Assembly (NCBI GenBank): GCA_051294375.1
Contig: CM119263.1
Coordinates: 29,096,079 to 29,160,078, forward strand
Reading direction: 5' to 3'
DNA: 64,000 bases
Source: Paraspadella gotoi
Lineage: Eukaryota > Chaetognatha
Position 1 is the stretch's first letter. Every line of letters begins with the position of its first letter. A model generated the notes under the pieces. The model was not told the origin of the DNA and searched no databases. It was given only the letters and a program-made list of their open reading frames with translations. The position numbers and the translations under genes are program-made. Below are positions 52,522 to 64,000 of this stretch, in pieces.

Positions 52522-55500
52522 TCACTCGCTCTTTGCATCTCCTTCGCCCGGAACGTCGACCTGAAAGGAGACGCTTCTGCCAAAGGCGCCGCCCTCTTCC
52601 GTTTTGACGTCAAAATCGACGGAAGCGCAACTCGCCGACGGGCTTTTCGAAGAGGCTCTGGAGACGGCGCCGGGCGAAGAGGGCGTCAAACGCGTCCTCG
52701 GGATCGGGCGCGAGGCGGTCACGGGCCGACATTCCACCATTTCCACCACCATGTCTGTGAATTTGGATAGCGGAAAATTGAAATTCGGGGTAGAGAGGAA
52801 AGCAAATAGGTGTGGATAAGGCGCTACGTGGGCTAAAGATTACTGTCCGTAACTTCTATAACCCCCTCTAGCAGCCATGGAACGGGTCCCTGGGCTTGGA
52901 ACCAGGCTTGAGGGTTTGCCATGCCCCCAAGGCGGCTTACGGCCGTCCTCACGCTTCCCGCAGGGTAGGTACCAGGTTGGGATTGAACCCGGTACCTAGT
53001 GGTCATGAGCTGATGGCTTTACTCAATGAGCCACCGGGTCACAACTGAAAGTGTCATGATTCTAGGCGGGGTGAACCTAGGCAATGCCCGACTACATAGG
53101 TGTGCTATTCTAAAACAAATACATACTGTACTGTATTTTTATTTCCAACCTTCTCTCCTTTCCGTCGTCCACTCTCTCGTCGCGTCGCCGCCGCCGCCGG
53201 CAGCTGCCGACTCTTCGACCGCTGCCCCTGCCGCGGCAGGAGCGACGGCATCTTTGGAAGAGAGGGAAGCATCGTCTGCCGCCGCGAAAAAGGCCCCGTC
53301 GTTTCCGGAGGCGCGCGTCCCCGGGCGAGGGGACGCTGCCATCGCGCCATGACCGCCACCATAGACGGCATCCTCCGACGCGAGGGTGGAAACGTTTCGT
53401 CGGGCGAGAAGGGCCTCATCGGGGAGGCCCTCGTTGACTCCGCGAGGCTCGTCGGGTGCCAGGCCGCTGCCCAGGCTTCCTCGCCGGCTGTTGTTGTTGC
53501 TGAAGGAGGTGATGCTCCCGTTGCCGAATCGGTAGGAAGATATCGAGGGGTTGGTCAGGATATCGGCCTGGACCTCCATCTGACCCGGTTGTGGGGTCCC
53601 GAGCCCGCTGTCCCTATCCCGCTCGTTTCGACTCAGGATGCTCCCAGCGAGGGCGCGAGTAGAAGCCGCTTCGCCGTCCGACTGAAAAAAGGATATAAAA
53701 ATTTTAAAAGGATCGTCGCAAACGCATAGCAAAAATTTGGACCCATGACAAACTTTGCGACTCCAAAAATCAAATTTGATAAAAGTTTCATATATATTAT
53801 ATAACAAACTTAGCTAAGCTTATTTTATTTTTTTTTAGATATTAAACTAAGTATAAAAACAAAATAAATATCCAATGACAGATGGACAAACAGATACAAA
53901 ATTCGAGATGGAAATCGAAAGAAAAACAAGAGTTGAAGAGAAAACGAAAAAAAAGATACAAAATTTAAAAAAATAGAGAGAGAGAGACCCATGCAGCTCA
54001 ACAACTGCAAAGCTAGTTTTTGGACGAATCAGACCCAGATTCAAGGAGCAAACGGAAACAAGCTTCGTTTCGACATGGCCATTAATATTGACCCCCCGTG
54101 AAGACTTTTTTTATTAAAACGGACAACATTTATTATTTGGTAATTTGATTTTTAGCTTCAGCAGAAAACGAGGACAACACCTGGAAGGAAACCGTCGCTG
54201 ACTTGGAGTCGCAGGCGAAATTGAAGGAAGTCGATCCGGCCGACGAAGAAACGCTTCAAGACAGAAAACTTGGTCACAGTTCGATTTCCTCCACTTGAAG
54301 AAATGAAAATATAATACCTGGCTCGCTTCCCACCGCTTCCGACGCCGCCCATAGCGCCCCCCGTAGCGCCTTTGAGACTGGCGCCGGCCAAGGTAGCGGT
54401 GCTCGCTCCACCCGCGGCGCCGGACACCGCGGAAACGTCAGCAAGAACCTCGAGTCTGAAATGAACATTATATATAAAATATGTACTACTAATAATAATA
54501 ATAGATAAGTGATAATAAGTTTAGCCTTCACCTGTTTCCCTGATATGCGCCGCCCGATTGCCCGGCCGACGCCGCCGCCGGAACCGACGAAGCGCTCATC
54601 GTGTCGGCCAGAATGGAGTCGGCGTAGGAGGCTGAGTCGCCGAGTGCGGAGAGGCCGACGAAGGAAGCGCCAGCGGCGCCGCCTGAACGCGTCGTCATGG
54701 CCGAGAGAACGCCAGTCGTGGAGGCGCTCTCTCCGACATGCGCTTCGCCGTGGCGGGAGGCGCCGCCGCCAACCCCATGGGAGAGAAGATGAAGATGAGC
54801 GTGATCACCGCCAACGCGCGACGTCGCAGCCTCACCCACCGAAGACCCGCCCAAAAGAAGGCCGGCGACTTGGCTGTCGTCGTCCCCTTGATTCCCCGGC
54901 AGCAGCACCGCCGAGTCGTCGCCGATGCTGGGGTTGCCTATTGTGCCCACGTGGCTCACGTCCGCGCTTTGGTTGTCTTGTGATAGAAACAGGCAATTTA
55001 AGTCAAGCTGCTTGGTAATCAATCAATCAATCAACCAATAAGTCCAATAAATTCCCCTCTAAACCTGGAATCGGCGGGGCGGTGTTGGCGTTGAGCGAGT
55101 CGTCCCTTTCGACGTCGTCGTCGAAGTCGAATCTAACGCCGCCGGACGACGACGTGGAGACGCCGCAGCCGCCGGCGCGGCAGAGCGAGATCGGGACGAC
55201 GCCGTAAACGTAAGCTGAGATAGAGAGAGTGGGGGGAAAAAAACAACGGTGAACTTTCGCCCATAGGCCTTGAAACGGCTTCAAATAAAAAGAGGTCGGC
55301 ACCCAAAAGAATCGGGACTCCGACTCCGACGGCGACGGCGGCGAGAACAGGCGAAACCAAAACCGAAGCGGAGACGCTGCCGAAGATGTGGAGGTTGCGT
55401 TTGTAGCGGGGAAGGTTTTCGTAACGGGCGTAGATCTGGCGGGAGAAAAGGGGGAAGGAAAGGTAAGGAATGAGAAAGGAAAGAAAAATTATGAGAATGT

Positions 55501-57032
55501 CATGTATACATGTGGATAAGGCGTAAAGTGGGGGTGAAGACTACTATTGTCCGTAACTTCTGTGCCACCTCACTTGGGCTTGGAACCAGGCTTGAGGGTT
55601 TTCCACGCCCTCAAAGCGGTTTACGGCAGGGTAGTTACTGGGTTGGGATTGAACCTGGTACCTAGTGGTCATGAGCCACCGGGTCACAACTGAAGGTGTC
55701 AGGCGGGGGTGAACTTAGGCAATGCCCGACTACATACATGCCTTTTTCTCTCGTTCTTACCTTCCTGCCGACCCAGACGGGAACTCCTATCACGATGGCG
55801 GGAACGGCGATTCCTGCGACCAAACCGATGCCGACCGGAGCGCCGACCAACGTGCCCAACTGCCAAAGGATCTTCTTCTTCCTACTCCAAGGCTTTTTGC
55901 CCCAAAACGTGCATCCGGAAGGACTGATTGCGGAAAAAAAAAAGGCCCTCGTTTATTTGTTTTGATTTGATAAAATAACATTTAGATTAATACATTTTTA
56001 AAGTAGATTTTCCTACATTTGTCTAAATTATCCATTGTGGCAGCATCAACCCGCGACCTCATCAGAACATCTCTCAATCACTGACCGATCACCGGTTGCC
56101 ACCACTCTCTACCGAGTGGAGATCCTGATTATTATTATTAGTAAGAAAGAAAATAAAATCGCCGGTCGAATTCTTTAAATATTCCAATGACCGCTAACAA
56201 ATTGTTCAAACGCCGGTCGCAAAACGTTACCTTATTTGAAAGTATTTTTAGAATTATTTACTTTACAAATGTAAACCAATTTTTTTCTCTCTCGCCATAT
56301 AAAAATGAATGCCACTTTGTACAATTAGCCAATTCGATTCCATTCACTTTTCTGGTGTAAATAAATCGATTCATCTCATTTTGTTCGCCATTTTTATCTC
56401 GACCACCTTCACTCCCGGCTGTCCACAGCCGGTCTCTCTGTACAGTTTATTGTTTATTGTTTTAGACTTAGCATTGTTTGGAGTTGATTTCTGTTTTATT
56501 CGTTGATGCTGCAACACCATTTCATTTTCCTTTTTTTTTTCCTTTTTTGCTTATGAAACTTAATTTTGTCCCTTGTCCCCTCAACCTTTTATCAGTTAAT
56601 GATAAACAAAGTTGCAACAATGTCTAGAAATAAAAACACTTTAAAACTGCATTAAGATTTAAATAAAAAACGAATATATACATTCGCATATACAATATCT
56701 TTCTGCGATAATCGGTTTATTTCCTATTCGTCGCATTCATCCTGAATATGAATAAGAAACCCGAGAACCCAAGAGGAAAAAGGGGATGAATAAATTAAAG
56801 CTAGTTTGACCCGGATTCCGTCAAGAGGATCCAAACCTCTCCGACCGAGGCCCTCCCTCTCTCCCCGGCCTTTCTTCGCTCAAATCTGACCTCAAGTAGT
56901 GCAGGTCGGAGATTTCCCGCATGCAGAGCCAACAAAACTCGGCACCGCAGACGGCGCAAGTGATGTGGTTGCAAGACCCGTCTTCCATCTTGATGATCGA
57001 TGCGCCGCAACGTGGGCATTGCTTGATGTCGT
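52522..57032 (-). CDS. RNF19: RNF19-type RBR E3 ubiquitin ligase, 5' part not found
   Basis: Exons 56891-57032, 55761-55923, 55303-55435, 55065-55214, 54532-54976, 54318-54455, 53150-53681 and 52522-52754. The first encodes RING2 of an RBR ligase ([35 protein letters not shown]; the Cys in SCNHITC is the catalytic position). Then the strongly conserved RNF19 part: [40 protein letters not shown], a second membrane stretch [20 protein letters not shown], and [20 protein letters not shown]. The long Ser/Ala-rich tail keeps RNF19 signatures ([30 protein letters not shown]). Phases fit except between 54318-54455 and 53150-53681, where a small exon is probably missed. RING1 and most of the IBR should lie upstream (above 57032) but are not seen before the opposite-strand gene at 57729. 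It matches RNF19A and RNF19B equally. Confidence 0.92.
52811..53099 (-). mobile_element. tRNA-derived SINE, copy 1
   Basis: On the minus strand the head reads CCCGGTGGCTCATTGAGTAA (A-box-like TGGCTCATTGAG), then GGTACCGGGTTCAATCCCAA (B box GGTTCAATCCC): an RNA polymerase III tRNA-type promoter. The body ends with the complement of TGTGGATAAGGCG. It lies in the last RNF19 intron, and a second copy is at 55511-55737. Confidence 0.8.
53997..54298 (+). CDS. Possible nested plus-strand exon pair inside RNF19
   Basis: Opposite in sense to RNF19 and within one of its introns. Segment 53997-54097 ([34 protein letters not shown]) runs to GTGAAG. After a 64-base possible intron, 54162-54298 ([40 protein letters not shown]) ends at TGA. 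The residue mix looks like real protein. The frame joins only if the run of six C at 54092-54097 has one base too many. No start exon is seen. It could be the end of an unannotated gene or a relic. Confidence 0.35.
55511..55737 (-). mobile_element. tRNA-derived SINE, copy 2 (deleted)
   Basis: Same family and orientation as 52811-53099. It lacks about 21 bases inside the A-box region, between two short TGAG repeats, plus a few smaller pieces in the body. The B box GGTTCAATCCC is intact. It is also in an RNF19 intron. Confidence 0.8.
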
Positions 57033-57728
57033 CTGAAAGAGAAAGAGAGAGTGATCTACTTGAAACCGGGGAACATGAAACTTTCAGTGTTATAATTAGA
57101 ATTATATTTTCGTTAGAAAAAAATATATCACATTAATTTACTGGCGATAGATCATTAAAATAAAAAAAGAAAATAAATAGGACTCGCATTGAAGGGATAA
57201 TTCTCTTAAATAGAGGGATTATAATATAAAAAGAATGCTTCAGAATGATAAATGAAGGGGTCCTTTTTTCTCAGCGAACTCAATGAGATTAAAGTTTTAT
57301 TATAACTTACTATTTAAATGATTTCAAAACTGCTCCGTTCCGATAATTTACCATTTACAACTTTTACTATTTAAACGATTTCAAATTAGCTCTTTTCCTT
57401 AAAATCGATGACTTTTTAACATGAAAGCAACTATAGAGTAAAACAATTTTTACAAGTACAGACTGACCATGTGCCATTCTTAAAACTACAAAGTTAAAAC
57501 AAAATGGATTATACCATATCTAATGATTATGAAATAATTTTTTACGGAGAACAAACTATTACAAAGAATGGCACCCTCTGACAGGAGGGCCAGAAAGAGG
57601 AGGAAGAGCGGCGAGGAGAAATCGTGATTCGTCACGGGGATTTTGGTGAAAGGAAAAGGAAAATGAGACGCCGACGCCGGGATATCTTTTTTCTTTCGCT
57701 TCATTTCACCTTTCACTAGGATCTCAGA
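57033..57728. other. Spacer between divergent genes
   Basis: About 0.7 kb between the first visible RNF19 exon and the start codon of the EGF-discoidin gene. AT-rich, with no recognisable RING1 or IBR cysteine pattern. A minus-strand frame at 57486-57716 (KRKKKDIPASASHFPFPF) is open but shows no cysteines of the expected kind. Confidence 0.5.
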
Positions 57729-60700
57729 ATGACTTGGTTCTCAACATGTTACTCTATATCTCGGCTTCTGATATATCTTTTTATTCACATCATTTTCGTT
57801 GCGTACGGAGTCAACTCTCAGGTGGGCAAACTGCGATTAATTTATACTGTAGGCAGCAAAGGAACAGTAATCAATTTAGTCTTTAGGTCTGTTCATAATA
57901 TAATATAAAATAATATTGTAACATAAAAAACAAGTCATATAAATTAGTTTCTTATTACTATATATCTGTGATGTAAAAAAATTATTTATATATTTTTAAT
58001 TAATCGACAATAGTAAAGAAACGGCAACAGAGTAAAAATGATTATTTTCAATTTATTTTTACTCTGTCGCTGTTTCTCTTTCACTGATGATGTCCAAAAA
58101 AATATATGAAGAAATATAGACCAAAATTGTTTTTGATTCTGGAACCGTTATTTTATTATGAAAACTATTTCATATTTCAATTTTATTATATTAAAAAACA
58201 AAAAAACTTCTTGGAAAAAAATTAAAAATTTACAGGCCACTTGCACGATAGACACATGTAAAAATGGCGGAACCTGCGTGCTGTACAATGGAAACATAGT
58301 TTGTGAATGCCCTCCGGGATATGGAGGATCTGATTGTTCTGCTGTATCATGCGCTCAAAGGTTTGTTCTCAAGTAAAAAGCTTTCTTTTGCCAAGAACAA
58401 ATTACAAGTTAAAGCTCGTATTATCGCTTTCATTCATAGCCCCTGTCAAAATGAAGGACAATGCATTGAACGTTGTACCATGGTCAATGGCGTTGAAAAA
58501 TGTACAGTCAAATGTTCGTGTCAACAAGGTTTCAGCGGAGACCATTGCCAATATCAATTCTGTGGCACCACTAATGTTGTTGTTGGCGGTCTGGCAATTG
58601 GATCCTCGAAATTTGATGATGATCATGGATTTCAAAAAGCTTTTGAAGGTAGCATATTGTTTAATAAAAATTATATGAAAATCTTAATAGAACAAATAAT
58701 AAAATCAAAATAATATACAATATACATAGGCTATTCAAAATAATTTGGCCTTCTTTACGATCTTTGCTTAAGAGTTTGACCTCGAGAAACAGTGTGTAAT
58801 AAAGCGTAATAAAAATAATAAACTTATCTTCAATTAAAATTCTAAAAGTGAACAATGAACAACATTTTACTAATAAACATTGTAAAAATTTTTTTTTAAT
58901 TTTGAAATTTAAGTGCTAGGCAATATATTTATACATAGTACTAACTTTAAAATATTAAAATTTTGTTTGCAGTTTTTTAAAATTGACTTTGTAGTTAACT
59001 AAATGCTGATAAAGATTTCGAAATTGAAAGAGACGAAACATGTCTGATTTTTATTGTAAAAAATAAAAACTGTTGTTGCTAAAACAAAATTTTCGTTTCT
59101 CTCCTATTAATATCAAATTTGATTCAGGTCCTAATAACATGTGGCATAGTAACGTTGCACAGGGAGATTCTACAGCCAAAATGCCTCAATGGGTAGGATA
59201 CGATTTTGGAACCAGTGGACGTCGCCCACGCGTGTGCCAATTTACCTTTAGAACAAGACTCGATAATTCTTTAGGAAACGTTCCAAGAGACGGACCAACT
59301 GCATACCGATTTCAAGGTAAGTAATATAAATAGCCATGACCTTATAAGGATATTACAACAGAGAAAATACCATCTTGGAAAATGAATAAGTCGCCAATTG
59401 TAAAAAGTTAGTTAATTGTATATTAAAATTTAAATATAACAGAAAAAATGGGTATCAATATGTAGTGTGAACTCCCTTGCTCTTCACAACTTCATTTATT
59501 CTGTTCGGCATTGACTATAGAGCGACTGCAGGTATTCCAAGGAGAGGTTATCCCAAACTTTTTTGATAAGTCGTTTCATGGCTTGCAGAGATGTTGGACG
59601 TTCGTTTCTCAGTCGATTTTCCATCTCTGACCACACATTTTTGATCGGATTGAGATCCGGAGAGTTCCCAGGCCAGTCAGGTAGAAGTTTAACCCCATTT
59701 TGGCGATGCCACTCTTTTGTCTCCTTGGCTCGATGCGGAGGGGCGTTATCTTCCATAAAAAACTCCACTCGACGAATTCCTTTATCTTCGCTTCCTCCAT
59801 AATTTCTGTATTTGGCGCCATCAACGCGTCCCGAAATGAAGATTAACTTTGACTTGGCACGGGAAGAGATTGCACCGAACACCATGACCTTCGTTGCTGC
59901 TTAACCATCAGCAATATGCAATTAGGATGCAATGCTTCGCCGACGCGCTGCACACTTCAAAGATTCACTCTTAGCTGCTTAGATATGGAAGTATTCTTGA
60001 TACTCGCTTTGTGCAATTATAGATGTACGTTGATCACTTGTAAAATGCCAACGTTGAGGCATAATAAAAAAATACAGTTTAAAATAAAAAAAAATGAAGG
60101 AAAAAAATTATTAAAATCTGAAATACGCCAAAGAAAACAAATTTTTTTCGATCTCCTTCTTTTCTTTCCTCTGCCCTGACGGTAATTTTAATTATAATCT
60201 AACATAAACCGGCTCCATTTGATCGAAAATCGCCAAGCTTTCTGGAAATATAATTTTTTGCTTTCGATTATGTTAGGAAGGTGTTTAAAAATGATCGAAA
60301 AGTTTGGCGACTTATTTATTTTCCAAGATGGTACAAATTATACTACTGTTATACTAAAAAAAATTTTTAAGGGCCTAAAATTTGTTAATTACATATACAA
60401 AAACAGCAAAAAACATTGTTCAATTGCTTAATAATTTCAAATTCTACCCTATTGTCCAAAGTCAGAGAAAAAATAGCTTGTTTATTGAATGACTGAATAA
60501 TTTTGGTTGTACCAATTTCATATTACCAATAAAGCATAGTTATGCGTAAACCAGTAAATGTTCAAATTGTAAATAGGTTATTTTAGGTAAATTCTATCCA
60601 AACTTTTTTTAGGAACAAACAATGAAAATTTTCTAGTTTGGGAAGATTTGTACACGATGAACAACGGACCGATGTGGCAAGTTGGTGAAATTCGAACTAA

Positions 60701-63700
60701 CACAGTGATTTTGCCAAATGCATTCAGAGCATACAGACTTTTAATAGAATCTGTACCAGGAAGGCAAGATGGAAATGCTTATACAGCGATAAGTAATTTT
60801 CAAATGTTTGAGGACCCTACAGATGACTGTGTAAATTCTCCCTGTATTCATGGCCAGGTAATTCAATGTTAACTATTAAGCACAAATTAATTGAGAAATA
60901 AAAAAAATATGGGGTCTTATGTCAAAACCGATGCATGGAAACCGATCCTTAATTCCCTGGGAAGAAATGAGACTAGACATTGAAACGAGGGGGGGGGTGA
61001 AGGGATTTATCCCTGTTGTATTGTCTGACTCTCACCTGTTCTCTCTCTCTCTCTATCTCTCTCTCTCTCTCTTCCTTAGCTCTCTTCTTTTACTCATTTC
61101 ACTCTTACCCTAAACGATGATCTGTCAAATAAGATCGAAATATTGGTTTTCTATAAAAGAAAAAAAAATACTGCACTTGATCTTTTTCTTAATAAAAAAA
61201 ACCAACTTTTTAAATCCCCATATACAGTGCGCGGATCTACTGAACAGCTTTAAATGCAGTTGCTATTCAGGATATACTGGAATAACTTGTAATATGAATC
61301 AAGATGAATGCTCTGGTATCTTAAACGGAGGGTGTCAACAAATATGTAATAATGTAGGAGGAAATATTTACTGTTCTTGTAATCCTGGTTTTAATCTAGG
61401 AACTGATCAGAAAAGTTGCGTACAAGATGGAGAAACACTGGTAAATCAAAACAAATTTTGTCCAAATATAAGTCATAATTTTAGATTAAAACATAAAATA
61501 AAATATATATTAAAATATTTTTAAAATTAATATTATGCCTTTGTAACTCGCAGTTAAAATTTAGAATAAAAAAATTAATTCAGAATTCTAGCTAAAAAGA
61601 ATCAATTTTCAAAAATATGGCAGGATATTGCTCAAAACAAGAATAATATAATCTAATCTAATACTTAAGGGGACCCAGTGATAAAAATGATATCATAAGC
61701 TTAAGGGTCTATCATCAAAGGAATTTGAATGGTGATAGTCATTAATTTTTCTTTGCACGGGAAAGTGGCAAAAAAATTCCTATCTCTTATTGTAGCGGAA
61801 ACAAAAATTTAATAATTATGAAAAAAAAAATTAGTTGACCCTACCTAAATATTTATATAATCCATTTTTTATTTTTTGCATTAGAAAGTATTTTTTATTA
61901 AATTCCAATTTTTTATTTTTTACTGTACAAAGCTATAATTTAGGTTTAAGCCTCATTGAACAAAGGCTTTACAAGACTAATATTTTTTTATTTTTATATT
62001 TACTTAAAAGCAGACAAATCAAACCTAAATTCTATTCTTACAGAAACAAAACTATAATAATTATTAATTAATATTCATATTCATCCTTTAAATGTATAAT
62101 TAAACTATATTGATTCCTTAATTATAATAATTAAAAAAAATTTAGCAAAAGTACAGAATCTTTCTCTTCTTTTTATATTTATATTAAATTTTGATTCATT
62201 CCTAGTTTTTTTTCTTATAAATTTTATATAATAAAGCTGAAAATCTTTTTTAAAATTAGATCTTACTCTTTTTTGGAAAAAAAAATTTTAAACTTGAAAA
62301 AGATTTTCTTCTTACCGATTTTTTAAAAAAATTAAGCTCGCTGATTTTATCGAAATTTTTAACTACTTTCCAAATGATTATAGAAGAAAAAATTTATATG
62401 ATCAGAACCAGCTTAGGTTAAAGGGTCAAACGTTATGTTTTCAGCTTTTTACCCCCCCTGTTCACTTGGTCCCCTTAGAGAGTGGTCTTTTATACAATTG
62501 AAACATTCTTTGAAACATTATACCACTTCATTGAAGGGAAGCCAGGTACTCTGGGAGTGAAAAAATGCAGGAACCTGCTATGTTATTATCTTGTAAGAGT
62601 GATGGAGGCATTAAACCACCAAAGCCTGTCCAAAGTCGGGGGCAAGATGGCTTATTTATTAAATGAATGGATAATTTTTATATTGGTTGTACCAATTTCA
62701 TAACAAATTTATCAAATTAATTTAAATTTTGATTCGTTTCCAATTCCATTATTCTTTATTTTCAATTAAATATTTAAAAACAATGACTCAAAAATCAGAT
62801 GGTCGGACAGCATATTTGTTTAAGCAATTTCTAAAAGGATAAAGTGACTGCTGAAGGTATTAGAGACTAAAAACTAGTAGCATTTCCAAACTTCTAATTG
62901 TACTGTTTCAGAATCCGAATCTTAATTGCAATGACAAAATAGTATCAGTAGATGGAACTGCTGAAAGTTCATCAACATTAAATGATTCGCCAGTGGAAGA
63001 TGCGTTTAAGAATGGCGAATGGCACAGTAATGAAGGGAATGGCCAATGGATAGCTTATATTTTCAGCGATTATACTGCAGTATGTAAATATTGTTTCAGC
63101 TCCAGGTATTATGATAAAATATTATACATGTAAATATTACTGTTTGCAATGCCTTAGCTTTTAACATTTTAATCTAATAATATTAATTTTATGCCTAAAT
63201 CAACCACATAAAAAATAATAAAAATTGAATAGATTGTTATACAAAAATGTTCATGAATGACAATTTTTTTCATTGCCGATAAGGTTCATTATAAATTATT
63301 ATAAATTTATTTTAAAACATGCACTTTAACCATTTTGATCGTTGATATTTTATCATCAAAGTCAAACAAATAATGGTGAGGTAAGATGGAGTGAAGGAGA
63401 ACACCGTCTACTTGGTTACATCCAAAAATCATTTGTCGGCCACAAAGGGAACAACAACGAATGCTTAGCGTTTACAATAGGAAGATGCGTAATTTCGATT
63501 GTGGCCCAGGAAAGGAGCTCAATGATGACAAAGGAATGGACACCTTGTGTTCCGAAAAAGAACAAGAGGGGGGCGGAGTGGGAAGAGTGAATATTTTTTC
63601 ACCTCTTGTTTTGAATGAATCAACATTCAACAAAATGGTTTAAATTCATGGTCTCGTAAATAACAAAACAACTGTATCCTACAGCGATGTATTCAATGTA

Positions 63701-64000
63701 CTTTGACTAAAAAATTGTCTTTCATAAAAATTTTAAAAATTTTCTAAACTTTTTTTAGCAGGTAACAAATATTTTTTGTCGTATTTAAGTAACATTCTCT
63801 ACTTCCTTTTAAAACAAAATTTAAGCAATTTTATTATTATTTAACATAGATCATTAAAATTGATTTAAGGATTGACAATACTGAAAATAATGTTCTCTAT
63901 GATACGCCAAGAATATTTTGGGCTGAAGGTTCTAATAATGGATTGAGTTGGTGGCCTTTACAAAACAAAAATCATGCACAACCCCCTCCAGTTTTTACAG
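57729..64000 (+). CDS. Secreted EGF / discoidin-like modular protein (5' part)
   Basis: Exons 57729-57821, 58236-58360, 58440-58648, 59128-59316, 60613-60857, 61228-61440, 62912-63079 and 63850 to beyond the window; all phases agree. It starts with a signal peptide (SRLLIYLFIHIIFVAYGVNS). Module order: an EGF domain (CTIDTCKNGGTCVLYNG, CECPPGYGGSDC), a second EGF (SPCQNEGQCIERC, CSCQQGFSGDHC), then a discoidin/F5-8C-like domain over three exons (GGLAIGSSKFDDDHGFQKAF, MPQWVGYDFGTSGRRPRVC, AFRAYRLLIESVPGRQDGNA, YTAISNFQMFED). Next come an EGF (DDCVNSPCIHGQCADLLNSF) and a Ca-binding-type EGF (NQDECSGILNGGCQQICNNV). A second discoidin-like domain begins (DAFKNGEWHSNEGNGQWIAY, TAIIKIDLRIDNTENNVLYD). 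Probably extracellular matrix or adhesion. The discoidin assignment is from pattern only. Confidence 0.83.
59368..60333 (-). mobile_element. Decayed Tc1/mariner element
   Basis: Terminal inverted repeats of about 28 bases (CCATCTTGGAAAATGAATAA with continuation GTCGCCAA, and its complement) differ at one position and are flanked by the TA dinucleotide on both sides, the Tc1/mariner target. It is 966 bases long and holds a degraded transposase. It is inserted in an intron of the EGF-discoidin gene. Confidence 0.9.
59496..60062 (-). pseudogene. Tc1-like transposase, internally deleted with stops
   Basis: A start-like MPQRWHFTSDQRTSII at 60062 resembles the N-terminal DNA-binding part of Tc1 transposases. 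It meets stop codons within about 35 codons and most of the middle is missing. From 59885 the catalytic C-terminal half is open: MVFGAISSRAKSKLIF, MEDNAPPHRA (second catalytic Asp), DWPGNSPDLNPIKNVWSEME (the final catalytic Glu in SEME). Not functional. Confidence 0.9.
62470..62703. repeat. Dispersed ~240 bp repeat, near-complete copy
   Basis: Contains CAATTGAAACATTCTTTGAA, GGAAGCCAGGTACTCTGGGA, GTAAGAGTGATGGAGGCATT and ATGAATGGATAATTTTTATA in the same order as at 19990-20262, but lacks the ACGAGACTGTGACAGAGTC segment. It lies in an intron of the EGF-discoidin gene. Confidence 0.85.

Noticed and set aside
63342-63590. Plus-strand frame of 82 codons (GEVRWSEGEHRLLGYIQKSF)
   Set aside because: It lies between two exons that join in phase 0 without it (63079 to 63850). 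It looks like intron or an unknown insert; no family was recognised.

Overview
This window is nuclear DNA of an animal, most likely an invertebrate. The genes are split by GT-AG introns, several only tens to hundreds of bases long, and the products are metazoan: a beta-arrestin-pathway GPCR kinase, an RNF19-type RBR ubiquitin ligase, an SLC6-family transporter, protein phosphatase 5, the gamete fusogen HAP2/GCS1, and a secreted EGF/discoidin-like protein. Introns and spacers are AT-rich and full of CT/GA microsatellites, Tc1-like debris, tRNA-derived SINEs and a ~240 bp dispersed repeat. I cannot place the phylum. HAP2 in an animal argues against a vertebrate. There is nothing prokaryotic here: no operons, ribosome binding sites or CRISPR.

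Layout: 1-2778 is AT-rich spacer with one possible exon. 2779-5916 (-) is a complete three-exon GRK2/3-type kinase. 5917-8217 is a GC-rich, probably bidirectional promoter region followed by spacer. 8218-17178 (+) is HAP2/GCS1, and five more phase-consistent exons (17726-19473) probably encode the rest of its tail. 20.3-27.7 kb holds poorly recognised exons, mostly on the minus strand. 28111-47689 (-) is a divergent SLC6 transporter. Its 5' exons lie in a ~6.2 kb block that appears twice (35.6-42.0 and 42.05-48.17 kb) around N gaps. The distal copy reads cleanly and the proximal copy is full of indels, so false duplication in the assembly is the first suspect. 48762-51787 (+) is PPP5C with a MITE in one intron. 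52522-57032 (-) is RNF19 from RING2 to the C terminus; RING1 and most of the IBR are not found. 57729-64000 (+) is the 5' part of a secreted EGF/discoidin-like gene with a decayed Tc1/mariner copy in an intron.

The genes do not form one pathway; this is an ordinary gene-dense stretch. The most interesting biology is: (i) the SLC6 protein, which has lost the usual TM1 and TM8 ion-site motifs and carries an eight-cysteine insert in extracellular loop 2; (ii) HAP2 with a His-rich, LAD-repeat membrane-proximal ectodomain and an apparent long Cys-containing tail; (iii) RNF19 without a visible RING1. Exon coordinates come from reading splice sites and frame continuity by eye. Several 1-base frame breaks look like residual long-read errors.
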